A DNA stretch of 64,000 bases from Marinobacter sediminum (GTDB lineage Bacteria > Pseudomonadota > Gammaproteobacteria > Pseudomonadales > Oleiphilaceae), in the NCBI RefSeq assembly GCF_016820575.1, contig NZ_JAEMQH010000003.1:310001-374000 (forward strand). The letters run 5' to 3'. The notes beneath the pieces were generated by a model. That model made no database searches. It was not told where the DNA came from and saw only the letters and a list, made by a program, of their open reading frames with translations. Made by a program: the position numbers and the translations under genes. Every line of letters begins with the position of its first letter. Position 1 is the first letter of the stretch. This document shows positions 45,925 to 55,075 of this stretch, one piece after another.

Positions 45925-46953
45925 TTAGCTGTCCTCGCCAACGCGTGGGTCGATCAGTGTGTAGGTCACGTCGATAAGCAGATTGAGCGCCACGAACAGC
46001 AGAGCCATAGAAAGCACGAAGCCCTGAACGGCGGCGTAATCTGAAACCACCAGAGCCTCAACCGCGAACGAACCGATGCCAGGCCAGGCGAACACTTTCT
46101 CAACCAGCACGTTGGCGCCAAGTACGAACGAGAACACCATGCCTAGAGTCGTGATCACCGGTAGCAGCGCATTTCGGAACGCGTAAGTGACCAGCACCCG
46201 GCGACGGCTCAGACCGGCAGCCCGGGCGGTGCGGACGTAATCGCTGGCCAAGGTTTGGAGCATGGCCGCTCGGGTCATGCGAGCGATGGGTGCCAGGGTG
46301 AATAGCGCCAGGGTAATTAGGGGCAGCGCCATTTGCGCCAGTGATGCCTTGAATAGTGCCCAGTCACCGGCAATCAGTGAATCGATGGTGTAGAACCCGG
46401 TGATGGACTCTGGCGGCAGAAACATCATGTCCAGCCGGCCCATGGGTGGTGGCGCCCAGCCTAGCAAGTAGTAAAAAACGTACAGCAATGCCAGCCCGGT
46501 AAAGAAGGTTGGCAGGGAGACCCCTGCGGTTACCAGAAAGCGACAGAGATGGTCCACCCAGGAGTTTGGCCGTGTTGCGGCCAGAACGCCCAGGGGGACG
46601 GCTATGGTGAGGGCAAGGAGCAGCGCGCCCAGGGTCAACTCCAGAGAGGCCGGAAGCCGCTTCGCCAGCTCTTGTGTGACCGTCTGGCCGGTGGAAATGG
46701 CGACTCCGAGGTCGCCTTGCAGCAAATCACCAACGTAGGTGACGAACTGCATCGGCATAGGCTGATCGAGGCCCAGGTTTTCTCGAACCTGCTCGATCGA
46801 TGCCTCATCGGCCATATCCCCGGCGAAATAGGCGGCCGGATCCCCGGGCAGCGCCCGGGTCAGGATGAAGCACACGACCAAAATACCGAAGACCGTAGGT
46901 ATGGCCTGTAGCAGGCGGGTAAGGACCCGCTTGGATTTGACGCCCAGAGACAC
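45925..46953 (-). CDS. Peptide-type ABC transporter permease (DppB family)
   Basis: A 342-residue permease. It starts with a cytoplasmic basic segment followed by LLQAIPTVFGILVVCFIL and ALPGDPAAYFAGD, then VTQELAKRLPASLELTLGALLLA, a DppB hallmark. The EAA loop is around LQTLASDYVRTARAAGLSRRRVLVTYAFRNALLPV (partly quoted). Together with DppC, the fused ATPase and the Tat-exported binding protein it forms a complete importer. Confidence 0.92.
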   Translation of the reverse strand: MSLGVKSKRVLTRLLQAIPTVFGILVVCFILTRALPGDPAAYFAGDMADEASIEQVRENLGLDQPMPMQFVTYVGDLLQGDLGVAISTGQTVTQELAKRLPASLELTLGALLLALTIAVPLGVLAATRPNSWVDHLCRFLVTAGVSLPTFFTGLALLYVFYYLLGWAPPPMGRLDMMFLPPESITGFYTIDSLIAGDWALFKASLAQMALPLITLALFTLAPIARMTRAAMLQTLASDYVRTARAAGLSRRRVLVTYAFRNALLPVITTLGMVFSFVLGANVLVEKVFAWPGIGSFAVEALVVSDYAAVQGFVLSMALLFVALNLLIDVTYTLIDPRVGEDS

Positions 46954-46975
46954 GGTGAACTCCTCGTTTAATGAA

Positions 46976-48595
46976 TCAGGCTGGCTTCAGAGGACGGATA
47001 TCCATCTGACGGTGGAACCAATATTCGTAACCTTCCACGCCCTCTTTGAAGGCCACGTTGAGGGTTGGCTGCCAGAGCGGAATGCGGGGAATATCATCGA
47101 AGGCGATTTCGATCATTCGGGTGACGTTCGGGGTGTAATCCGGGTGGGATACGGCCATGTCGAGCGTATCGTCGATCAGTTTGGCCATTTCGGGGTTGTC
47201 GTAATTGTAGGAGTTGAACAGGTTGCCCTTGATGTAGGCCCAGAAGAAATAATAGTCCGGAGTGTTCAGCCAGCCCCCGAAGTTCTCCAGGTGCAGGGGC
47301 AGTTTTTTCTCAACCAGGGCGATGGTGCGCCAGTTGGCACCCGGAATCTTTTCAATGCTGGCTTTTATGCCAATTTCCGCCAGACCTTGCTGGATCAGCA
47401 GGGCGGTCGGTTCGGCCCAGTCGGCGACCGACAGGTTGAATGACAGCGGTACTTCGAAGCCGTCCTTATAGGCTGTTTGTGCCATTAACGCGCGCGCTTT
47501 CTCCAGGTTTTGCTCATAGGGTGATTTCTGTGGCCAGGCAATGCTGGTGACCTGATCTGCTCCGCCCCACATGGGAACACCCTGGCCATAGGCGGCTTGT
47601 TCAAAAATCTTTTCATAGGGAATGGACCAGGCCACGGCCTGGCGAACCCGCTTGTCCTTGAATGGCTCAAAGTCGAGGTTGGTGCAAAGTGAATAGATGC
47701 AGTTCTCGATCGGCGTGCTTACAACCTTTACCCCTGCCTTTTCAGCGAGCTCCTTGGCGTCTTTGTTGGGAATGTTCTGGGATGCGCTGACACTGCCACG
47801 CTCGATCAATGCCCGTCGGGTCGACTGAGCCGGCACTTCTCTTAGCATGACACGTTGATAGCCGGGGAGCGGACCACAGGCCCAGTTGTCATTGCGCTCG
47901 TAAACCAGCTGCTCGCCGGCGTTCCAGCGCATTACCTTGAAAGCGCCGGAGCCGGCCGGGCTGCGATGCAGATACTCGGTTGCCCATGGGTCATCTGGCG
48001 TGGCGTTGGCTTTGGCCACTTCGGAGTTGATGATAATTGGGATCGGTGTCGCGAGATCGGGCAGCGCCAGCTTTGAAGGAAACGGCAGCGTGATCTGAAA
48101 GGTCTCATCATCAATGGCCTTGAACTGATCCGGAGACTCAAGTCGGCCGGCTTTCATCTGGACCGTTGGGAAGCCGCCGAGGGAGACTGCACGGTCCAGT
48201 GACCATTTGACGTCGTGGGCGGTCACCGGCTTGCCATCCCAGAAGGTAGCGCCTTTGCGGATCTTGAACGTCATCACGGTGCCGTCGTCGCTGATTTCCC
48301 AAGACTCAGCCAGCTCCGGCTGAACGTTGTTGAAGTCATAACTGAGCGAGCCATCGGCAGTCTGCTTGGTGCCGAAGCTAACCAGGCGGTCGTAACAGTT
48401 GATCGCAACCTGGTAACTGGCGCGGTTGGTGCCGGAGCGGTGAATATCCAGGCTGTTGATGGTGCCACCAAAAACCACCACGGCGGTTTCATTGGAGGCT
48501 GCTTGCGCAGCCTGGGGTAGCAATTGGGCGAGGGGTAAAAGGCTGGCGCCAACAGAGAGAGTGGTGGCGCTCTTAAGGAAATTGCGACGGTTCAT
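46976..48595 (-). CDS. ABC transporter periplasmic peptide/glutathione-type binding protein with Tat signal
   Basis: A 539-residue family-5 solute-binding protein. The start MNRRNFLKSATTLSVGASL carries a twin-arginine motif (RRNFLK) and a hydrophobic region ending QAAQAA, so export should use Tat rather than Sec. The mature part has the family-5 segment PELAESWEISDDGTVMTFKIRKGATFWDGKPVTAHDV (partly quoted: ATFWDGKPVTAHDVKWS). ATG 48595 follows GGAGCATGCAGC; the upstream in-frame extension to 48631 lacks features. It is first in the peptide importer operon and has a sigma-54-like promoter 40 bp upstream. Confidence 0.9.
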   Translation of the reverse strand: MNRRNFLKSATTLSVGASLLPLAQLLPQAAQAASNETAVVVFGGTINSLDIHRSGTNRASYQVAINCYDRLVSFGTKQTADGSLSYDFNNVQPELAESWEISDDGTVMTFKIRKGATFWDGKPVTAHDVKWSLDRAVSLGGFPTVQMKAGRLESPDQFKAIDDETFQITLPFPSKLALPDLATPIPIIINSEVAKANATPDDPWATEYLHRSPAGSGAFKVMRWNAGEQLVYERNDNWACGPLPGYQRVMLREVPAQSTRRALIERGSVSASQNIPNKDAKELAEKAGVKVVSTPIENCIYSLCTNLDFEPFKDKRVRQAVAWSIPYEKIFEQAAYGQGVPMWGGADQVTSIAWPQKSPYEQNLEKARALMAQTAYKDGFEVPLSFNLSVADWAEPTALLIQQGLAEIGIKASIEKIPGANWRTIALVEKKLPLHLENFGGWLNTPDYYFFWAYIKGNLFNSYNYDNPEMAKLIDDTLDMAVSHPDYTPNVTRMIEIAFDDIPRIPLWQPTLNVAFKEGVEGYEYWFHRQMDIRPLKPA

Positions 48596-48634
48596 GCTGC
48601 ATGCTCCATTCGTTTCGAGGATGCATTTCACATC

Positions 48635-48649
48635 GCAACAGTTGGGCCA
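48635..48649 (-). promoter_or_regulatory. Putative sigma-54 promoter of the peptide importer operon
   Basis: On the minus strand TGGCCCAACTGTTGC matches the TGGCAC-N5-TTGC consensus with one substitution, at the usual -24/-12 spacing and 40 bp before the binding-protein ATG. An enhancer-binding protein gene is encoded just upstream on the same strand. Confidence 0.7.
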
Positions 48650-48741
48650 CTATTTTCTTATTTTGTTGGAATTTTCGTAACGCATTGAATTTATTTTGCT
48701 TTTTAAAAAGTGAATGCAGTAGCGTGCTAAAAACGAAAAAA

Positions 48742-48763
48742 GTGCATGCACAATTGTGGTTCG
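48742..48763. promoter_or_regulatory. Possible activator binding site upstream of the sigma-54 promoter
   Basis: Two overlapping palindromes, GTGCATGCAC (48742-48751) and CACAATTGTG (48749-48758). TGCAC at 48747 followed by GGT at 48758 is also partly NtrC-like (TGCACC-N5-GGTGCA). It lies about 95-115 bp upstream of the -24 element, a typical distance for sigma-54 activators. Confidence 0.45.
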
Positions 48764-48858
48764 GTTTTTTTGCGATTTATCACGGCATGCTCAAAGAACG
48801 ATCGCCGAGATCGGCTTGCACGGTTCGGAAACAGTCCTCGGCTTTGCGTGTGCTCCAA

Positions 48859-50775
48859 TCATAATGAGTGGTCGCCGCCGCGGAAGGCTCGTGCATCAAT
48901 TTTTAGCTTTTTCAGGCGCGAGGTTAGGGTAGTGGGTTTCAATCCCAGCAGGTCAGCAGCGCCGTCATCGCCGAACACTCGTCCCTCGGTCATTTTCAGT
49001 GCCCGTATCAGATTCTCTCGCTCGAGCTTTCGCAATTGCTCGTCGGTCAGGAGTTCGGTCGAATAGTGGCGCACGGGGGTGATGGTGGTTTCGGTCTCGA
49101 GGGCGGTGTCGCCATCGTGGCCCAATAAGTCGAAGTCGAGCTGTTGATCGGCTGTAATTACCTGGCGTTCAATCAGGTTCTCCAGCTCTCGGACGTTGCC
49201 TGGCCAGGAATAAGCGGTCAATGCTTCCACATCTCGATTGCGAAGCTGCAGTGGCGGACGGTTGAACTTCCGACACGTGCGGTTCAGGAATTCCTGGGCG
49301 AGTAGCGGAATGTCTTCAGTGCGCTGGCGCAGGGGAACAGATTCGATCGGGAACACGTTCAGCCGGAAGTAGAGATCTTCGCGGAATTCCTTGTTGCGTA
49401 CTTCTGCTTTCAGTTCCCGGTTGGTGGCGGCAATGACCCTGACATTCACGCCTCGGGTGCGGTTTTCCCCCACACGCTCAAATTGTTGGTCCTGAAGTAC
49501 GCGTAGCAGTTTGCCCTGTAATTCCAGTGGTATCTCACCGACTTCGTCGAGAAACAGAGTGCCGCCGTCCGCCAGTTCAAAACGCCCAGTGCGGTCGCTC
49601 ATGGCGCCGGTAAAGGCGCCCTTTATATGGCCGAAAAACTCGCTTTCGAACAGATCCTTGGGGATCGCCGCGCAATTGACCCGAATCATTGGCCGGTCTC
49701 TGCGGTCACTGGCTTGATGGATGGCCCGGGCAATGAGCTCTTTGCCGGTGCCGGACTCACCGGTGATCAGAACGTTGGCATCCGTCGGAGCAACCAGCCC
49801 AATCCGGCGGGCGATGCCCTTGATGGCCTCGCTCTGACCTACTAGTTCGTGAAAGTGGTACTCAGCTCTAAGCTCCTCTTGCAGGTAGGCGTTCTCCATT
49901 TCCAGTCGATGCTTGAGGTTTTCCACTTCCGCCAAGGCCCTTTGCAGTTCGCGCTCGGCTTCCCGGCGTGCGGAAATATCCTTGAACACCACAACGGCTC
50001 CGATTGGGTGACCGTTGTCTATGATGGGCGTGCTGGTGTACTCCACCGGGAAGCCGGTGCCATCTTTGCGCCAGAACCAGTCCTCGCCTATCCGTTTTGA
50101 AGAGGCATCACGGAAGGCCTGGTAGATCGGGCACTCCTTGAGGGGAAACAAGCTGCCATCCTCGTGGGAATGATGAACAACCCTGTGGATGACCCGACCC
50201 ATGAGTTCATCAATGCGCCAGCCAAGCATGCGTTCTGCGGCGGGGTTGGCAAAGGTGGTTCGGCCCTCGGCGTTAACACCGTAAATGCCCTCGCCAACGG
50301 CATGTAGGATAAGTTGATTTTCCCGTTCCATATCCTTGAACAGCTCCTCGACCCGACGCCATTCCAGCAATCCTCCCCGGTGGTAGTGGTTGGCGTCGTG
50401 GCGCTCCCTGCGTGTGCGTAATTGGCGCCGGTCTCTGATCAGGAACAACACGTTCTGTGATTCGGCTTCACCAACCCGGGAGGAGGAAATTTCCAGCTCC
50501 ACAGGGTGACCATCCCGATGTTTGATGACGAAGTCCCGACTCCAGCCATGACTTCGAAACAGAGTCTCCTCAGTAAAGGCGATGAGTTGAGGTCGCTGAT
50601 CGCTGAATAGAAAGGTGCAGGGCATTCCCTTAATGGATTGTTGGTCCCTGCCAATAAGCCTGCCCATGGCGCTGTTGGTGGCGATGATCAGATCGCCACC
50701 GGCATCCACCAGTAATGCCGCCTCTGGAAGATGGTGGATCCATTCATTAGGAGTCTTGTTTGCCGGTATGTTCAT
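48859..50775 (-). CDS. Sigma-54-dependent transcriptional activator with PAS sensor domains
   Basis: A 638-residue enhancer-binding protein. Two PAS-like domains (about 14-115 and 150-270) are followed by a short coiled coil (272-305), the AAA+ domain with Walker A GESGTGKE (339-346) and the sigma-54 contact loop GAFTGA (386-391), and a Fis-type HTH at the C-terminus ([20 protein letters not shown]). There is no phospho-acceptor receiver domain, so the PAS domains probably sense a ligand or redox state directly. ATG 50775 follows AGAGG; upstream extension to 50895 has no family features. It lies between two sigma-54-like promoters. Confidence 0.93.
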   Translation of the reverse strand: MNIPANKTPNEWIHHLPEAALLVDAGGDLIIATNSAMGRLIGRDQQSIKGMPCTFLFSDQRPQLIAFTEETLFRSHGWSRDFVIKHRDGHPVELEISSSRVGEAESQNVLFLIRDRRQLRTRRERHDANHYHRGGLLEWRRVEELFKDMERENQLILHAVGEGIYGVNAEGRTTFANPAAERMLGWRIDELMGRVIHRVVHHSHEDGSLFPLKECPIYQAFRDASSKRIGEDWFWRKDGTGFPVEYTSTPIIDNGHPIGAVVVFKDISARREAERELQRALAEVENLKHRLEMENAYLQEELRAEYHFHELVGQSEAIKGIARRIGLVAPTDANVLITGESGTGKELIARAIHQASDRRDRPMIRVNCAAIPKDLFESEFFGHIKGAFTGAMSDRTGRFELADGGTLFLDEVGEIPLELQGKLLRVLQDQQFERVGENRTRGVNVRVIAATNRELKAEVRNKEFREDLYFRLNVFPIESVPLRQRTEDIPLLAQEFLNRTCRKFNRPPLQLRNRDVEALTAYSWPGNVRELENLIERQVITADQQLDFDLLGHDGDTALETETTITPVRHYSTELLTDEQLRKLERENLIRALKMTEGRVFGDDGAADLLGLKPTTLTSRLKKLKIDARAFRGGDHSL

Positions 50776-50822
50776 GGGGCTGCCTCTGGGTGTTTGGTCA
50801 AATAACAGACAATCCCCGTGCC

Positions 50823-50882
50823 AACTACGAGAATTCGCAGTTAGCGCTACGAAAAATTGTAATTTGCGAAATATCGTAGTTA
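50823..50882. promoter_or_regulatory. Long inverted repeat, probable binding site of the sigma-54 activator
   Basis: AACTACGAGAATTCGC (50823-50838) and GCGAAATATCGTAGTT (50867-50882) match as inverted repeats at 14 of 16 positions with 28 bp between. The centre is about 93 bp upstream of the -24 element of the cyanate operon and 50-110 bp from the activator's own start, placing it to serve both. Confidence 0.6.
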
Positions 50883-50944
50883 GCAAGATATACATTAATT
50901 AATAAAAAGTGTTTTAAAACAGGGTCTTATTATTTTTCTATAGT

Positions 50945-50959
50945 TGGCACGAAGTCTGC
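50945..50959 (+). promoter_or_regulatory. Putative sigma-54 promoter of the cyanate-type operon
   Basis: TGGCACGAAGTCTGC matches TGGCAC-N5-TTGC with one mismatch (CTGC for TTGC) and correct spacing. It lies 106 bp before the binding-protein ATG and directs transcription away from the activator gene. Confidence 0.65.
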
Positions 50960-51065
50960 GATATCCCTGCTAGAACGACTAAGCGGCTCAAATCTATTTT
51001 CAGATTTTGCGCCAGGTACGCACCTTAAAGGTGCATGAATAGCTAAGAGTAGGGAGAGTGCCCCC

Positions 51066-52484
51066 ATGACGACCAAAAGTCTCGGAAACCCGTTTGATGG
51101 CGACCAGTCTCTGATTCACGCGAAAACTTGCGGCTGCCCGCAATGTCAGCCGGGGCAGGATGTACCCTCGGTGTCTCTGAATATGGAACGGAACTCTGGC
51201 GGTGTGGACGCAGACTCTCCAGCCGATTCGGAAGCCATGATGGATCGTGCTATCGAGAGTGCGGTGGTGCGCTCGGTTTTTGCCCACAACGACCACAGCC
51301 GGCGAAGCTTCATGAAGATGATGGGGGCCGGCACTGCGGCTGCTCTGCTGGGCAGTGTTTTCCCGATGGACAAGGCCAAGGCCGCGGTGAAAGAGTCGCT
51401 CGGCAAGCTCGAAAAGACCAAGTTGAACGTCGGCTTTGTGCCGATCACCTGCGCCACGCCAATCATCATGGCGCATCCGCTGGGATTTTATGAGCGGTAC
51501 GGCCTGGACGTCACGGTGACCAAAACCGCAGGCTGGGCCGTCGCCCGGGACAAGTCCCTGGCCGGCGAATACGATGCGTCGCACATGCTGACTCCCATGC
51601 CCTTGGCCATGACGATGGGGGCAGGCTCAACCCCGGAGCCCTTTATCATGCCTGCGGTTGAGAACATCAACGGCCAGGCCATCGTTCTACACGTGGATCA
51701 TAAAGACAAGCGTGATCCCAAACAGTGGAAAGGCTTCAAGTTTGGGGTGCCGTTCGAGTACTCCATGCACAACTTCCTGTTGCGCTATTACCTCGCTGAA
51801 AACGGCATTGACCCGGATAAGGATGTGCAGATCCGGGTGGTTCCGCCACCCGAAATGGTCGCCAACCTGCGCGCCGGCAACCTCGACGGTTACCTGTCGC
51901 CCGACCCGTTCAACCAGCGTGCGGTTTGGGAGAAAGTGGGCTTCATCCACATGCTTACCAAGGATATCTGGGAAGGCCATCCCTGCTGTGCGTTTGCATG
52001 CAGTCAGCGGTTTGCGACCGAAAACCCCAACACCTATGGCGCTTTGTTACGGGCAATCATCGATGCGACCCAGTACTCCAATAACCATGAAAATCGGAAA
52101 GAAATCGCTGAGGCCATTGCACCCAAGAACTACCTGAACCAGCCAGTCCCGGTCATCCAGCAGGTGCTGACAGGCTACTATGCCGACGGTCTTGGCGAAA
52201 TCCAGAACGTGCCAGACCGCATCGACTTCGACCCATTCCCCTGGCATTCCATGGGCGTCTGGATTTTGACCCAGATGAAGCGCTGGGGCTATATCGACGG
52301 CGACGTCGATTACAGGGGCATTGCCGAGCAGGTTTATCTGGCAGGCGAAACCGGAAAGTTGATGGAAGACATGGGTTATGCGGCTCCGGACAAGACCTAC
52401 AAAACCCACACCATCATGGGCAAAACCTTTGATCCGGCCAGCCCCGAAGAATATGCCCGCAGCTTTGCGATCGGGAGGGTGTAA
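51066..52484 (+). CDS. CmpA/NrtA family ABC transporter binding protein (cyanate type) with N-terminal Cys motif
   Basis: A 472-residue periplasmic binding protein of the nitrate/bicarbonate/cyanate type. The Tat signal is unusually far in: SRRSFMK at 78-84, then a hydrophobic stretch to about 100. The first 75 residues form a hydrophilic extension with AKTCGCPQCQPG (Cys22, Cys24, Cys27). The mature domain begins LNVGFVPITCATPIIMAHPLG, with the CmpA-type ending HSMGVWILTQMKRWGY. It is followed by permease, ATPase and cyanase genes, so cyanate is the best guess; nitrate or bicarbonate are alternatives. Confidence 0.88.
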   Translation: MTTKSLGNPFDGDQSLIHAKTCGCPQCQPGQDVPSVSLNMERNSGGVDADSPADSEAMMDRAIESAVVRSVFAHNDHSRRSFMKMMGAGTAAALLGSVFPMDKAKAAVKESLGKLEKTKLNVGFVPITCATPIIMAHPLGFYERYGLDVTVTKTAGWAVARDKSLAGEYDASHMLTPMPLAMTMGAGSTPEPFIMPAVENINGQAIVLHVDHKDKRDPKQWKGFKFGVPFEYSMHNFLLRYYLAENGIDPDKDVQIRVVPPPEMVANLRAGNLDGYLSPDPFNQRAVWEKVGFIHMLTKDIWEGHPCCAFACSQRFATENPNTYGALLRAIIDATQYSNNHENRKEIAEAIAPKNYLNQPVPVIQQVLTGYYADGLGEIQNVPDRIDFDPFPWHSMGVWILTQMKRWGYIDGDVDYRGIAEQVYLAGETGKLMEDMGYAAPDKTYKTHTIMGKTFDPASPEEYARSFAIGRV

Positions 52485-52486
52485 CC

Positions 52487-53314
52487 ATGGCTTCCCTGAA
52501 TGTTCGGGCGGCGCTGCTGTCGGTGTCGTTCCTGATTCTGGCCCTGGGGCTCTGGGAAATGGCAACCCAGCCCCCGGAGGCCCAGACCGGTTTGACCGAG
52601 TATGAAATGCTGATGGGTGGCGTCGAACAGGAATCGCGGGTGCCGCCTCCCTCGGCGGTCATCAAGCTGGCCTGGGCCGAGCTGTCCGACCCCTTCTATG
52701 ACGCTGGAGCCAACGACAAGGGCATCGGTATCCAGTTGGCCTACTCAGTGTACCGGGTTCTGATGGGTTATCTTGCTGCCATGGCCATTGCTTTGCCCGT
52801 CGGCTTCCTGATTGGCATGTCGCCCCTGATGTACAAGGCCTTGAACCCGTACATCCAGTTGCTCAGGCCAATCTCGCCGCTGGCCTGGATGCCGCTGGCG
52901 CTGTTTATCATCCAGGATTCCGACGCATCGGCAATCTTTGTGATCTTTATCTGTTCGATTTGGCCCATGTTGCTGAACACCGCTTTCGGTGTCGCGAACG
53001 TGCGGCAAGATTGGGTGAATGTCGCTCGCACGCACGAACTGAGTGCCGTTAAAACAGCCGTGACCGTGATCCTGCCGGCGGCGGCTCCCACCATCCTGAC
53101 CGGGATGCGCATTTCCATAGGAATAGCCTGGTTGGTGATCGTGGCCGCAGAAATGCTCGTCGGTGGTACAGGCATTGGTTACTACGTGTGGAACGAATGG
53201 AACAACCTGGATCTTGCCAGTGTGATCTTTTCCATCCTGATGATCGGGGTGGTGGGCATGTTGCTGGATCTGGCTCTGGGCAAAGCCCAGAAAATGGTGG
53301 AATTCAAAGAATGA
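52487..53314 (+). CDS. NrtB/CynB-type ABC transporter permease
   Basis: A 275-residue inner-membrane permease of the nitrate/cyanate/taurine group. After an N-terminal helix and a periplasmic stretch, it has VYRVLMGYLAAMAIALPVGFLIGMSPLMYKALNPYIQLLRPISPLAWMPLALF-like sequence (short pieces: LLRPISPLAWMPLALF) and the EAA loop VARTHELSAVKTAVTVILPAAAPTILTGMRI, partly quoted. It starts 2 bp after the binding-protein gene. Confidence 0.92.
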   Translation: MASLNVRAALLSVSFLILALGLWEMATQPPEAQTGLTEYEMLMGGVEQESRVPPPSAVIKLAWAELSDPFYDAGANDKGIGIQLAYSVYRVLMGYLAAMAIALPVGFLIGMSPLMYKALNPYIQLLRPISPLAWMPLALFIIQDSDASAIFVIFICSIWPMLLNTAFGVANVRQDWVNVARTHELSAVKTAVTVILPAAAPTILTGMRISIGIAWLVIVAAEMLVGGTGIGYYVWNEWNNLDLASVIFSILMIGVVGMLLDLALGKAQKMVEFKE

Positions 53315-53370
53315 GCGGTCCGGTGCCGGCTAACCGGCACCGGCCTCAACCCTCCGAATGGAGACCTGTT

Positions 53371-54273
53371 ATGAGTAAGTCATTCCTGGAAGTAGATGGC
53401 CTGTCCAAAGTTTATCCGGACGGCCAGGGCGGTGAATTAACCGTCTTCGAGGATATTCGTTTCGCTCTGGAGAAGGGTGAGTTTGTTTGCATCATCGGCC
53501 ACTCCGGCTGTGGCAAGTCCACTATCTTGAACGTGCTGGCCGGGCTGGACGAAGCCAGCTCTGGCAATCTGGTGATGAATGGCAAGGAAGTGAAAGGCCC
53601 CAGCCTGGAGCGAGGCGTGGTGTTTCAGAACTACAGCCTGCTGCCTTGGAAGACCACGCTGAACAACATCGTGTTCGCCGTCAAGGCTCGCTGGCCGAGC
53701 TGGCCAAAGCAAAAGGTCAAAGAACACAGCGAACGGTATCTCAAAATGGTGGGCCTGGATCATGCCCTCAACCGCAAGCCTTCACAGCTGTCCGGTGGTA
53801 TGCGGCAACGGGTAAGTATCGCCCGTGCCTTTGCCACCCAGCCGGAGCTGTTATTGCTGGATGAGCCTTTCGGGGCCTTGGATGCGCTCACGCGAGGGGT
53901 CATCCAGGATGAGCTGGTGAAAATCTGGGAAGAGACCCGTCAGACGGTGTTCATGATTACCCACGACGTGGATGAGGCGATTCTGCTGTCTGACCGCATT
54001 TTTCTTATGTCCAACGGCCCCAATGCCCGAATTGCCGAGAGTGTGAAAGTGGACATTCCGCATCCCCGGGCCCGTTCCACTATTTTCCAGAATCCCGCTT
54101 ATCACAAGACCCGGGATTACCTGGTGGATTTCCTGGTAAATCGCAGCGGTTTCGCACTGCCTGAAAAAGACGGAAGTCCGAGAGAGGTTGAGCCAGCGCA
54201 AGGGATGGGGACTTCACAACCGGCGTCGGAAACATCTGATGTTGAATCTGCCGCACGTGCGGTAAATGCCTGA
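53371..54273 (+). CDS. NrtD/CynD-type ABC transporter ATP-binding protein
   Basis: A 300-residue ATPase. Walker A GHSGCGKST (about 43-51), Q-loop VFQNYSLLPWKTTLNNI, signature LSGGMRQRVSIARAF, Walker B LLLLDEPFGALD and the switch His in ITHDVDEAILL are as in nitrate/taurine transporters. The C-terminal tail of about 45 residues (SASETSDVESAARAV-like) is longer than usual and probably disordered. ATG 53371 follows GGAG. It completes the importer with the two upstream genes. Confidence 0.92.
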   Translation: MSKSFLEVDGLSKVYPDGQGGELTVFEDIRFALEKGEFVCIIGHSGCGKSTILNVLAGLDEASSGNLVMNGKEVKGPSLERGVVFQNYSLLPWKTTLNNIVFAVKARWPSWPKQKVKEHSERYLKMVGLDHALNRKPSQLSGGMRQRVSIARAFATQPELLLLDEPFGALDALTRGVIQDELVKIWEETRQTVFMITHDVDEAILLSDRIFLMSNGPNARIAESVKVDIPHPRARSTIFQNPAYHKTRDYLVDFLVNRSGFALPEKDGSPREVEPAQGMGTSQPASETSDVESAARAVNA

Positions 54274-54306
54274 AAGAAAATGAAACTGTCACACGAGGAA
54301 ACGACC

Positions 54307-54750
54307 ATGATGAACAAAGAATTGATGACCGCGAAAATTCTGGAAGCCAAAGCCACCAAGGGTGTGTCGTGGGAAGCGCTGGCCGAGGCCATTGGCATGT
54401 CGCCGGTGTTTACCACATCCGCTTGCCTTGGTATGAACAGTCTAACGGAGGACAAAGCGTTTGCGGTGTGCGAGACCCTGGGCCTCGATAAACCAGTGGC
54501 TGAAGCGCTGCAGCTATGCCCGAAGAAATCCTGGGATGACGCGGTACCCCAGGATCCCCTGATTTACCGTTTGTACGAGGTGGTGGGTGTTTATGGCGAT
54601 ACGCTCAAGGAGTTGATTCACGAGAAATTTGGTGACGGCATCATGAGCGCCATTGATTTCACCATGCACGTCGATAAGGAAGAAAATCCGAAAGGTGATC
54701 GGGTAGTGGTGACCATGAACGGAAAGTTCCTGCCTTACAAGTCCTGGTAA
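54307..54750 (+). CDS. cynS: Cyanase (cyanate hydratase)
   Basis: A 147-residue cyanase that converts cyanate and bicarbonate to ammonia and CO2 in the cytoplasm. The active-site residues are in place: Arg88 and Glu91 in YRLYEVVG and Ser114 in DGIMSAIDF, with the usual C-terminal strand VVVTMNGKFLPYKSW. The N-terminal domain is the HTH-like fold found in cyanases. The start at 54307 follows GAGGAAAC; the frame upstream to 54280 has no similarity. Its presence at the end of the operon explains the transporter and identifies cyanate as a nitrogen source. Confidence 0.96.
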   Translation: MMNKELMTAKILEAKATKGVSWEALAEAIGMSPVFTTSACLGMNSLTEDKAFAVCETLGLDKPVAEALQLCPKKSWDDAVPQDPLIYRLYEVVGVYGDTLKELIHEKFGDGIMSAIDFTMHVDKEENPKGDRVVVTMNGKFLPYKSW

Positions 54751-54769
54751 GGTCCGATGCCAACTCACA

Positions 54770-54796
54770 AGCCCCGCTGTCGCGGGGCTTTTTTTA
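54770..54796 (+). terminator. Rho-independent terminator after cynS
   Basis: AGCCCCGC (54770-54777) pairs with GCGGGGCT (54782-54789) followed by seven T residues. The T-run overlaps the 3' end of the convergent ilvM gene. Confidence 0.92.
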
Positions 54797-55075
54797 TGCC
54801 GTTTTGCTGATTGCAGCAGACACAGGCGTTTGTAGGTCCACCCGGAGTACGGTGTGCAGTTTTTCCAGCTGTGCCTGAAGCATCGCAATGGGTCGGGTGC
54901 CTTCCAGGGTGAGGGCGATATCCAGATGCTCTCCGGCACTTTCGACTGCCATGCGGGCAATCTTGAAACCACGAATGCGGACCACCTGACACAGCCGCTC
55001 AAGGGCGGCGGCTTCCTGCGACATCCGACAAGTGATGGTGTAACTCGGCGTTGAGGGCTGGTTTTCAGAGTTCAT
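54794..55075 (-). CDS. ilvM: Acetolactate synthase isozyme II small subunit
   Basis: A 93-residue ACT-domain protein, the short regulatory subunit of acetolactate synthase II. An ACT-type pattern is seen from YTITCRMSQEAAALERLCQVVRIRG (partly quoted) to HLDIALTLEG. It overlaps ilvG by 4 bp (ATGA). Short IlvM subunits do not confer strong valine feedback inhibition, unlike IlvN and IlvH. Confidence 0.9.
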   Translation of the reverse strand: MNSENQPSTPSYTITCRMSQEAAALERLCQVVRIRGFKIARMAVESAGEHLDIALTLEGTRPIAMLQAQLEKLHTVLRVDLQTPVSAAISKTA

